A DNA stretch of 23,428 bases from IMG/VR virus record IMGVR_UViG_3300046736_000108, positions 1 to 23,428 of that record, one strand, 5' to 3'. Every line of letters begins with the position of its first letter. Position 1 is the stretch's first letter. Positions 13,747 to 20,784 of the stretch are shown in pieces. The notes beneath the pieces are model-generated. The model was not told where the DNA came from, made no database searches, and saw only the letters and a list, made by a program, of their open reading frames with translations. The DNA is from a virus. A program made the translations under genes and the position numbers.

Positions 13747-15128
13747 TGGCCGAAACCTTCAACGTCGATAACGCCCTTCCGTTCTGGTCGCCCTACAACT
13801 GGCGCCTGAGCGGCAGCACGTATCGCCACACCGCGCAGTTGGGCGCGTACGTCAAGATCCGGTGGACCGGAACCTCGCTGGCCCTCACGCTGGACGGAGC
13901 CTCCTCCGGCCCGATCCTGACCTACTCCACCGACAACGCCGCGTGGGCTGACGTGACGATTGCGGGTCAAACGTCCCTCGCCATCGCCACCGGCCTGACG
14001 GACACCACCCACGAGACCGAGGTGTGGGTGAAGTTCAACCAGATCGGCGGCACGGACTGGGTAACGCCGGTGACGATGGTGCGGGTCACGGGGATCGTGC
14101 TGGATGACGGGGAAGCGCTCCTTGCGGTGACGCCGAAGCCGAAGCGGATGCTGGTGTATGTCGATAGCATCGGGTCCGGCTTCAAGACCGTCGGCGCATC
14201 CTCCCACGACGCCACCCTCTCCTTCGCGGTGGGGCTGGGGGAAGCGCTGGGCGCCGAAGTGGGGCTCGTGGGCACGTCTAACCTCGGCTTCATGGCGGAC
14301 GGCCTCGGCGGGATGCCGGAACTCCACAAGCCGGACGACGCGACCAATTCCTCGTGGGACAAGTACGACGCCAGCAACTCGCGCCTCGTTGACGGTCTGC
14401 TGGATCCTGCGCCCGACTACATCGTGCTGGAGCTGGGGGCGAACGACAATGCGCAGGTGGACGCCACGCTGACGACGCGCGTGGCGGCAGCGCTCGCGGC
14501 CCTGCGGGAGGCGGCACCGCTTGCGCTGATCGTGGCCACGATCCCATTCTCCCAGCGCAAACTCGCGGCAATCACCGCCGGCTTCTCCCGGTTCGATGAC
14601 GACAACTCGCTACTGGTTGACCTCGGCGCGGAGGGGCAGGCGGGGCTGAACTCGCAGCTCGGGGCCGGCGTTCCTACCCGCCAGAGCCCGGACGGCTTCC
14701 ACCCCTACGGGCTCCGGCAGCAGCAACTCGCGATGCAGGCGGCGACCGACATCGCGCTCTTTGAGGACGGCAACCCCTCCACCGCCGTTAACCTGCCGCC
14801 GCGGGGGCCGTTCTGGGGCAAGTTTGAGATCACCTCCGGCGACCGGCGGCCGGTGCTGATCCTGCGGCCATTGGACGAGGCGGGCGACTACGTGAGCCTG
14901 TCCGGCGTGGCCTCTGGCCTCATCAAGTGGTGGCAGAGGAACGGGGCGGTGCAGTATCGCGCGGCGGCCGTGCTGGAGGACGCCACCTCGTGGCACTTCC
15001 GGTATGAGTGGCAGGACGGCGACACGGACCTGCCGGGGAATTACTGGCTTCAGGCGCGGGCGGTCCACGAGGCAGGCATTACCGAGACGTGGCCGCGCGG
15101 CTACGTGGACCTGAGGATCATCTCGTAA
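13746..15128 (+). CDS. SGNH hydrolase with flanking beta-sandwich domains
   Basis: This 460-residue protein has three parts. Residues 1-125 look like a jelly roll, as in CE2-type esterases. Residues 130-335 are an SGNH/GDSL esterase: Ser141 in VYVDSIGSG, the Gly block GTSNLGF, Asn233 in LGANDN, and Asp316/His319 in SPDGFHPYG. Residues 345-460 resemble the Ig-like N-domain of baseplate upper proteins (RPVLILRPLDEAGDYVSLSG). All catalytic positions are present, so it probably removes acyl groups from a surface glycan. It follows the LamG genes and is coupled to the neck gene (TAATG). Confidence 0.85.
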   Translation: MAETFNVDNALPFWSPYNWRLSGSTYRHTAQLGAYVKIRWTGTSLALTLDGASSGPILTYSTDNAAWADVTIAGQTSLAIATGLTDTTHETEVWVKFNQIGGTDWVTPVTMVRVTGIVLDDGEALLAVTPKPKRMLVYVDSIGSGFKTVGASSHDATLSFAVGLGEALGAEVGLVGTSNLGFMADGLGGMPELHKPDDATNSSWDKYDASNSRLVDGLLDPAPDYIVLELGANDNAQVDATLTTRVAAALAALREAAPLALIVATIPFSQRKLAAITAGFSRFDDDNSLLVDLGAEGQAGLNSQLGAGVPTRQSPDGFHPYGLRQQQLAMQAATDIALFEDGNPSTAVNLPPRGPFWGKFEITSGDRRPVLILRPLDEAGDYVSLSGVASGLIKWWQRNGAVQYRAAAVLEDATSWHFRYEWQDGDTDLPGNYWLQARAVHEAGITETWPRGYVDLRIIS

Positions 15129-15532
15129 TGGCCTACGAGCGACCAACCGCAGCCTTCGTCCGCCTGGTCGGCGGCCTGCGCGCGGCGGTGGAGAAGCTGG
15201 GCGAAGCCGACCTGGATGCGATCCTGGACGAGTTCATGCCGCTTGCGGAAGCCGAGTTCGCCGTGCTGGTAGGGGAAACGACGTTTGACAGCGAGGACCT
15301 ATCCGCCCGCAAGTCCATCCTCGCGCAAACGGGGGTCTGCTACACGCTGTTCGCGCGCTACCTGTTCCGTCCGCAGACCCAGGCGGCGACGGGCACGCAC
15401 GCCCCGCTGCGGATGAGCGGAGAGGAGATGTCCATGCTGCGGCTGGACTACGTGCGCGCGGCGAACCGCTACGCGCTCCTGATCTCCGGGGGCGTGGACA
15501 AGGTGCGGAGCGGGCTGGATCTACCGGTGTAA
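15128..15532 (+). CDS. Putative neck / head-tail joining protein
   Basis: The ATG at 15128 overlaps the hydrolase stop (TAATG) and gives 134 residues, mostly helical (FVRLVGGLRAAVEKLGEADL, then MLRLDYVRAANRYALLISGG). Size and place, before a tail-completion-like gene and the tail proteins, suit a neck component. The sequence does not match a family I can name. The longer frame from 15008 lies inside the hydrolase gene and is a shadow. Confidence 0.55.
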   Translation: MAYERPTAAFVRLVGGLRAAVEKLGEADLDAILDEFMPLAEAEFAVLVGETTFDSEDLSARKSILAQTGVCYTLFARYLFRPQTQAATGTHAPLRMSGEEMSMLRLDYVRAANRYALLISGGVDKVRSGLDLPV

Positions 15533-15534
15533 CG

Positions 15535-15954
15535 ATGGCAGGCATTTACCATACCGCGGACAAGATCGCCGGGCGCTACCGGGCCCGCGCGGACGCCTAC
15601 CTGCCGGCGCAGGAGCAGGCGGCCACGTCGGGCGCGCGGCTGCTGGAAATCACTAGCCGGGGCGTGCTGACGCGGAAGATTTACGACGTGCCGGAGAAGC
15701 GAAGCCGGAGCGGGCGGAAGAAGTGGCGGCGGACGGGGCGGCTGCTGGTGAACGAGCGCGGGACGCGGGACGGGCTGAACATCGCCCTCCGCAACCGCAC
15801 TCCCTACGCGGCCCGTCGCCGCAAGATGTCCCCCATTCCGCCGCAGCAGAAGGTGGACTGGCAGCGGGAAGCGGCGGAACTCGCGCGGCCCGCGATCCTC
15901 CGCCTGCGCCACCAGGCACAGGAAGAAGCACTACGGGCAGGAGGGAGCGACTGA
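15535..15954 (+). CDS. Putative tail completion / neck protein
   Basis: This 139-residue basic protein has a LLEITSRGVLTRKIYDVPEK segment, then KKWRRTGRLLVNERGT, and RTPYAARRRK. The 'W.RTG.L' followed by an 'N..pYA..' turn is seen in HK97 gp10-like neck proteins. The stop is one base before the next start. The call is tentative, from size, charge and order. Confidence 0.55.
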   Translation: MAGIYHTADKIAGRYRARADAYLPAQEQAATSGARLLEITSRGVLTRKIYDVPEKRSRSGRKKWRRTGRLLVNERGTRDGLNIALRNRTPYAARRRKMSPIPPQQKVDWQREAAELARPAILRLRHQAQEEALRAGGSD

Positions 15955-15955
15955 C

Positions 15956-17236
15956 ATGGGCGCGCCAACCAAGACACTGATAGAGGCCCTGACGGACCGC
16001 ACGGCGGCGATCCTTCAGCTTGGCCTGAACGGGCTCCTCTCGGAAGCCCTCGGCGCCACGCTGACCAGCATGGCGATCCAGGTGGACGGCGCGGGGGACC
16101 AGGTGCTGGAGGCCGCTCTGATGTCGGCCGCCCTCGGCGTGGACGAGCAATCCCTCCCCACCAACCACCGCACCGCGGTCAACGCCCTGGTGAGCCGAAC
16201 CACCCTGCGGCAGTGGGCGTCGGATCTGAATACGCTTGTGACAGGTCCTGCGGGCGGGTCCTACGACTCGTTCAACGCCTACCTGGCGGCCAAGTCCGCT
16301 GCCGTTCACCCTCTCTTCGCGGAACTGTTCCGCGCCGTGCGGGGCGAGGCGGCCTTTACGACGTCGGGCGACGTGCTGAACGTCTTCGCCCCGTCCTACA
16401 CCACCCGCAGCGCGGACAGGGTGTACCAGGGCGCGGATGGGTCCTTGAGCGAGGAGACGACGGACGCAGCCTCTTCGGCCACGGGCGACGTGACGCTGGT
16501 GGCGTCGAACAACCATGCCGTCTACATCGGGAGCCGCTACAAGTTCGGCCAGGTCGTCATCGCGCTCTCCCAGCTGGCGAACGTCACCATCGCGCCCAGC
16601 TTCCAGTATTGGAACGGCAACGCCTGGGCGACCCTGACGGTTACGGACAACTCGACGGGGCTGACGAAGAACGACACGATCAAGTTCACCCCGCCGAGCG
16701 ACTGGGAGCGGGCCTATAAGGACGGCGGCGGGACGGCGTTCGCGGATGTGGCGCCGCTCTACTACATCCGGATCGCACGGACCGCCTCCACCGTCAACAC
16801 GCTCCCCATCGGCACCTGCATCCGGATCGTGCCCACCGCCGTCCTGAACGGCACCTCCTCCGCCCGACACCTCGGCGTTCCGCAGCCCCCACTGGGGATC
16901 GCGCGGGTTACGGCGACCAACACGCTCGTGGTGGAGAGCATCGTCGACGCCGACTACCTCCGGTTCGCGGAGCCGGCCATTCAACTTGTCGCCCTCACCC
17001 CCATCGGCAGCAACCTGACGGTGACCATTTCATACGTCAGTGAGGACGGCACGAACCAGACCCAGGCGCAATCCAGTTGGACCGCGCCGGCGGCACTGGG
17101 GACCAAGGCCATCAGCCTGAACGGCTCGGACACCGGCGTCCGGTCGGTCAGGACAACGGGTTGGGCAGTCACGACCGCGGCGACGGAAGGCGTCTTCGCT
17201 ATCGAAGCGCCATCCCTCCGGACGCCGGCCCTGTAG
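15956..17236 (+). CDS. Large tail or neck protein with beta-sandwich module
   Basis: This 426-residue protein is helical to about residue 120 and beta-rich after that. It contains FQYWNGNAWATLTVTDNSTG and FTPPSDWERAYKDGG, then APLYYIRIART, a module common in phage tail and baseplate proteins. The C-terminal 70 residues look like another beta-sandwich. It precedes the tail-tube-like gene. It could be a major tail or collar protein, but I do not recognise it and the function remains open. Confidence 0.6.
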   Translation: MGAPTKTLIEALTDRTAAILQLGLNGLLSEALGATLTSMAIQVDGAGDQVLEAALMSAALGVDEQSLPTNHRTAVNALVSRTTLRQWASDLNTLVTGPAGGSYDSFNAYLAAKSAAVHPLFAELFRAVRGEAAFTTSGDVLNVFAPSYTTRSADRVYQGADGSLSEETTDAASSATGDVTLVASNNHAVYIGSRYKFGQVVIALSQLANVTIAPSFQYWNGNAWATLTVTDNSTGLTKNDTIKFTPPSDWERAYKDGGGTAFADVAPLYYIRIARTASTVNTLPIGTCIRIVPTAVLNGTSSARHLGVPQPPLGIARVTATNTLVVESIVDADYLRFAEPAIQLVALTPIGSNLTVTISYVSEDGTNQTQAQSSWTAPAALGTKAISLNGSDTGVRSVRTTGWAVTTAATEGVFAIEAPSLRTPAL

Positions 17237-17246
17237 GAGAAGAACA

Positions 17247-17657
17247 ATGGCTGAGTTTGAACACGGGGCAACCGGGGCCGACGGGTCGATTGCCATCGGC
17301 GGCGTGCTGGTGGCCGGCAAGTTCCGGCGCTGGGAAGTGGAATGGATGTCCGACCGCCTGAACGACCGCGGCGGCGGCCAGAAGTGGCGCTCCACCATCG
17401 GCGGAGAGCTGGCGTATGAAGGCACCGGGACCTTCATCGCGACCTCCAATGTCTCCGCAGAGACGGCGCTGGGGGCGGAGGCAACCCTGGTGCTCTACGT
17501 CGACGCAGACGACGCGGACCCCTACCTGGAGGACACCGGGGCGGCGATCACCCGGATCCGGCGGACGAACGACTACAACGAGCCGAACGAGTTCACGATC
17601 TCCTTCGAGAAGTCGGACGGTGACCCGCCCACGGTGAACGGGACCCAGCTCGACTGA
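17247..17657 (+). CDS. Probable major tail tube protein
   Basis: This 136-residue, beta-rich protein is preceded by AGGAGAAG seven bases or fewer before the ATG. It has a GSIAIGGVLVAGKFRRWEVE opening and a closing NEFTISFEKSDGDPPTVNG strand. It lies directly before the chaperone-like gene, where the tube gene usually sits. The small size is at the low end for tube proteins, but the fold pattern of alternating strands with one helix fits. The 426-residue upstream protein is the alternative candidate. Confidence 0.6.
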   Translation: MAEFEHGATGADGSIAIGGVLVAGKFRRWEVEWMSDRLNDRGGGQKWRSTIGGELAYEGTGTFIATSNVSAETALGAEATLVLYVDADDADPYLEDTGAAITRIRRTNDYNEPNEFTISFEKSDGDPPTVNGTQLD

Positions 17658-18358
17658 TGAGAACCAAACGACGGGTGAAACTGACCGCGGAGCAGGTCGA
17701 GGCGCAGCTGGCGGAGCTCCGCCGTTCCGGCAGGAGCAAGGATCCGGACGACCTGCCCGACATCGCCAGGTGGGCGCCTGTGGGCCTGGGGGGAGAGGGC
17801 GAGGAGGCCCTGCCCTACACGGGCCCCGGCGTCACCCTGGACTCGCTCCGCGGGCGCGCGATGCTGCCGCCGGAAGAATACTGGATCCCCGGCGTCGAGG
17901 CGCCGATCTGGATCCATCCGTTCTCGCTCGGGCTGCGCGCGAAGTGGCTGAAGCAGACCGCGAACATCGCCGGCACGATCAAGGTCTCCGACAATCCATC
18001 GGCGCGCGAACTCCAGCAGCAGGCCCTCGGGATGGAGTTCGCCGCCCTCCAGGCGTGCCTGGTCTGCCGGCAGGGGCCGGAGCGGGAAGCGATGCCGTGC
18101 TTTCCCGAGAAGCATTACCGCCTGGTGGCGGATGAACTCGGCGAGGAGCGGATCGGGGAGATCGTCGGACGGGCGCTGGAGCTGGCGAACCCGAAGCAGC
18201 AAGAGGAGGAACCCGAGAACCCTTTCGTTCAGGTTTCCGAGACCTTGAGCGCCTGGCTTTCTGCTTACGGCGACTTGGAGGACTGCCCGCCTGGCTTGAA
18301 GGCGATGACGCTGGAGTCGATGCAGCTCTTGCAGGCTACCGGGCCGCCCGGCACCTAG
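17657..18358 (+). CDS. Putative tail assembly chaperone
   Basis: The ATG at 17657 overlaps the previous stop (TGATG) and gives 233 residues. It has a charged N-terminus, a central MLPPEEYWIPGVEAPIWIHP segment, and a helical acidic end (LGEERIGEIVGRALELA). The position between the tube and tape-measure genes is where gpG-type chaperones are encoded. Many make a second, frameshifted product. Here the only downstream frame within reach needs a +1 shift and no convincing slippery site is seen, so only the unshifted protein is annotated. Confidence 0.6.
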   Translation: MRTKRRVKLTAEQVEAQLAELRRSGRSKDPDDLPDIARWAPVGLGGEGEEALPYTGPGVTLDSLRGRAMLPPEEYWIPGVEAPIWIHPFSLGLRAKWLKQTANIAGTIKVSDNPSARELQQQALGMEFAALQACLVCRQGPEREAMPCFPEKHYRLVADELGEERIGEIVGRALELANPKQQEEEPENPFVQVSETLSAWLSAYGDLEDCPPGLKAMTLESMQLLQATGPPGT

Positions 18359-18374
18359 GGATCTGGGATCAGGT

Positions 18375-18680
18375 GTGAGCGCAACGGATGAGTATCCGGT
18401 GGTGGCGGAGACGCGGCTCAGGTGGCACCGGCGGCGGGAACTGCCGCTTTCCGAGGCGCTTCCCGCGGCCGGGGATCCGTTTGCGGAGACCAGGGAGCGC
18501 CTGGTGCTTTCCGACCACGCGCGGCGGGCGGGGCTGACGACGGAGGAATGGGCCGCCCTGGTCCTCTCCGCGTGGGGGCTGACGACGGAGGAGATCGGGT
18601 TCGCGCTGCGCCTGGCCGTGGCGACCGTGAAGCGGAGACGGGCCACGGCGCGAGCGAAGTTGGACGGAGCGGGAGGGTGA
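18375..18680 (+). CDS. Small HTH protein resembling sigma factor region 4
   Basis: This 101-residue protein starts at GTG 18375 with only a weak upstream AGG. Residues about 55-97 (LTTEEWAALVLSAWGLTTEE, then GFALRLAVATVKRRRATARA) have the pattern of sigma70 region 4 or a LuxR-type HTH: a helix, 'LT.eEI', then the recognition helix 'VKRRRA'. It could bind DNA or RNA polymerase. It occupies the slot where a second tail chaperone is normally found. Its stop is 3 bases from a convergent gene, and the coding end forms one arm of a 12-bp inverted repeat. Confidence 0.6.
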   Translation: MSATDEYPVVAETRLRWHRRRELPLSEALPAAGDPFAETRERLVLSDHARRAGLTTEEWAALVLSAWGLTTEEIGFALRLAVATVKRRRATARAKLDGAGG

Positions 18681-18712
18681 GGGCTACCGCCGCGGCACCG
18701 CCCTCCCGCTCC
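18666..18712. terminator. Bidirectional hairpin at convergent gene ends
   Basis: GGAGCGGGAGGG (18666-18677) is a perfect reverse complement of CCCTCCCGCTCC (18701-18712). A T-G and a G-C pair extend it inwards to a 14-bp stem around a 19-base loop. It lies across the stop codons of the + gene (18678-18680) and the - gene (18684-18686). Neither side has a T-run, so it is not a textbook intrinsic terminator. It could still halt or protect both transcripts. Confidence 0.55.
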
Positions 18713-19091
18713 CCGAAGTAATGATCCCCGGATTGATCTTCACCGCGGTCGGCAGCAGCGGGGACTCGGACCCAGGAGCAACAAGCCCGCCATCTCCGCC
18801 CGCAACCGGCGATCGCCGCGCGGCCACCGGCGCCTGCGGTACAGTCGGCGCTCCCAGCCGCGGCATAGCCCCCCGGCTGGCAACCGCCTTCCCGTCCGGC
18901 CCCACCATCCCCGGCTTCCAGGTCGGCACCGTCTGCCCCGTCCTGGCGTTCACCAGAACGCGGAACGGAACCCCGACCTGCTTCCCTTCCCGGTCATAGA
19001 TCGCCACCCACCGCTCCAAAACCGGATCCTGTGGCTGTGCGGCCACGGAGACCGGGAGCAGTAGGGCGGCGAGCAGTAGCGTGTATCTCAT
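18684..19091 (-). CDS. Secreted protein with signal peptide, opposite strand
   Basis: ATG 19091 gives 135 residues beginning MRYTLLLAALLLPVSVAAQP: a basic residue, a hydrophobic core and a VAA-Q cleavage site, i.e. a Sec signal peptide without a lipobox Cys. The longer frame from 19154 would bury this signal inside the protein and has only a two-base gap to its AGGAGG, so it is rejected. The mature part begins with a small folded segment (LERWVAIYDREGKQVGVPFR) and continues into a Pro/Gly/Ala-rich tail. No family is recognised. Lying antisense inside the tail operon, it resembles a moron. Confidence 0.65.
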   Translation of the reverse strand: MRYTLLLAALLLPVSVAAQPQDPVLERWVAIYDREGKQVGVPFRVLVNARTGQTVPTWKPGMVGPDGKAVASRGAMPRLGAPTVPQAPVAARRSPVAGGDGGLVAPGSESPLLPTAVKINPGIITSGSGRAVPRR

Positions 19092-19212
19092 AGTTTTCTC
19101 GGGGCCGGCAAGCAACCGGCTTAGACCGGACTGTTCGCCTCCCGTGGTCCCCATCTCCTCCTAACGCGAAATCCGTGATACGGTTCCGCCCTTCCCGCGC
19201 CTAAAGGGTGAA
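19092..19212. other. Intergenic gap before tape measure
   Basis: These 121 bases lie between the divergent secreted-protein and tape-measure genes. They hold small inverted repeats: GCCGG (19104-19108) with CCGGC (19116-19120), and CCGT-GAT-ACGG (19173-19183). On the minus strand, AGGAGG lies close to 19154. I saw no convincing promoter on either strand, although at least the minus-strand gene must have one unless it is silent. Confidence 0.4.
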
Positions 19213-20784
19213 ATGACGATCCGCGATGTCATCGAGACCATCTTCGTCTCCAAGGGCGCCTCCGGCGTCCGGGCGGAGATGGCGGCCAACGCCAAGGGCG
19301 CTGCGGCGCTCTCCGCCAACCTGGACCGCCTCGGCAGGTTTTCAGCCGCGACCGGCGCCGCCTCGGCCCTCGCGGCCGGCGTGGTGAAGGCCACCGCGGC
19401 GGCGGGCGAGGTGGAGCGGGTCCAGGCGGGGCTGGAGAGCACGCTGGGGACCGCCGAGAAGGCCCGCACGCTCCTCGGGCAGATCCAGGACTTCAGCGCC
19501 ACGACCCCCTTCGATTTCGCCGATACCGCCAAGGCGTCCCAGCAGCTCCTCGCCTACGGCGTGGCGTCCGAGAAGCTCCTGCCGATCCTGAAGGGGATCG
19601 GGAATGCGACCGCGGCCGCGGGCGGCTCGACAGAGGAGTTCGTCGGCGCGCTGCGCGCCATCGGCCAGATCCAGACGAAGGGCCGCTTGCAGGGCGACGA
19701 ACTCCTCCAGCTATCCGAGCGCGGGATCCCTGCCACGCGGATTCTTCAGCGCGAACTCGGCCTGACCGCCGACCAGATGGCAAGGATCGGCGAACAGCGC
19801 CTTGACGCGGAGCAGGTCATCAACGCCCTCGTGGAGGGCGCGAACAAAGACTTCGGCAACGCGATGGCCCACCAGGCGCAGACCCTCACCGGCTCCCTCG
19901 CGAACCTGCGGGATGCGGCCTTCCAGTTCTCGGCGGCGATGGGCGCTCCGTTCGTCGGGCCGGTGGGGTTCGCGGCAAGGATGCTGGGCGGGTTTGCCAA
20001 CGCGGTCCGGGCGGTGCCGGGGCTCGCGGCGGCGCTGGGCGTGGCGATGGCGGCGGCGGCGATTGCGATGGCCGTCTACGCCGTCAAGGTCGGCATCGCC
20101 ATCGTGCGGACGGGCGTGCTGGCGAAAGAAGTTCTGGGCTTGGCGGGGGCCTACCTGAAGCTGGCCGGCTCCGCGGGCACGGCGGGCGCCGCGGTGGGGA
20201 CCGTGGGCGGACTGCCGGCGCACATGGCGGTCGCGCGCCTGGGAGGGGCCTCCGCGGCCACTACGGGCGCTGGCGCGGCCGGTAGCGCAGGTCTGCTGGC
20301 CGGCCTGCGCGGCTCGAAAGGTGCCGCCTTCCTCGGCCGGGCAGCACGGAGCGGCGGCGGGATCGGGCTGGGAGCCGCGCTTGCCGGCGGTGGGCTGGAG
20401 TGGGCTGGCTCATCCCTGCCGGAAGGCCACGCCGCGAAGCCGTGGTATCACGGTGCGGGGACCATTCTCGGCGCGGCGGGGACCGGGGCCGCGGTTGGCT
20501 CCCTCGCGGGGCCGTGGGGCGCGGTGGCGGGTGGCGTGATTGGCGCCGGAGTGGGCGCGGGATCACTCCTGGGGGAGGGCGCGAACAAAGAGCAGTCGGA
20601 GATGGACCGGTTGATCAAGGCGGTGGAGGAGAATACGCGGGCGCAGCAGACGACGGCGGCACGGCTGGGGGACCTGGGAGCGAAGGCGGCGGGGTCAAGG
20701 ATCGGCGGGAACGCGGCCGCGTCGGAGTTCCTGGACGGGTCCTCGCTGCTCCGTGCGGCGCGCCGGGCGTGGGTCGATGGCTGA
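19213..20784 (+). CDS. Tail tape measure protein
   Basis: This 523-residue protein carries the N-terminal tape-measure domain at about residues 65-230 (ESTLGTAEKARTLLGQIQDF, then TTPFDFADTAKASQQLLAYG, and TKGRLQGDELLQLSERGIPA). Ala/Gly-rich hydrophobic segments follow (260-310 and 330-460), and then a charged helical end. It sets tail length and helps DNA entry. The protein is short for the family, and at the usual ratio would imply a tail of modest length. The stop overlaps the start of the hub gene. Confidence 0.88.
   Translation: MTIRDVIETIFVSKGASGVRAEMAANAKGAAALSANLDRLGRFSAATGAASALAAGVVKATAAAGEVERVQAGLESTLGTAEKARTLLGQIQDFSATTPFDFADTAKASQQLLAYGVASEKLLPILKGIGNATAAAGGSTEEFVGALRAIGQIQTKGRLQGDELLQLSERGIPATRILQRELGLTADQMARIGEQRLDAEQVINALVEGANKDFGNAMAHQAQTLTGSLANLRDAAFQFSAAMGAPFVGPVGFAARMLGGFANAVRAVPGLAAALGVAMAAAAIAMAVYAVKVGIAIVRTGVLAKEVLGLAGAYLKLAGSAGTAGAAVGTVGGLPAHMAVARLGGASAATTGAGAAGSAGLLAGLRGSKGAAFLGRAARSGGGIGLGAALAGGGLEWAGSSLPEGHAAKPWYHGAGTILGAAGTGAAVGSLAGPWGAVAGGVIGAGVGAGSLLGEGANKEQSEMDRLIKAVEENTRAQQTTAARLGDLGAKAAGSRIGGNAAASEFLDGSSLLRAARRAWVDG

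Noticed and set aside
15653-16984. 443-codon minus-strand open frame
   Set aside because: It spans two well-supported + genes and their junction; composition is Arg/Gly-rich with no motif.
18309-18680. Programmed frameshift joining the chaperone to the 18375 gene
   Set aside because: Joining needs a +1 shift between 18309 and 18358. The only weak candidate is CCG CCC GGC before the stop, and there is no A/T-rich heptamer. A -1 shift leads to no open frame. Separate starts are simpler.
19092-19154. Longer start (ATG 19154) for the secreted protein
   Set aside because: It would place 21 residues ahead of the signal peptide, and its AGGAGG is only two bases from the ATG.
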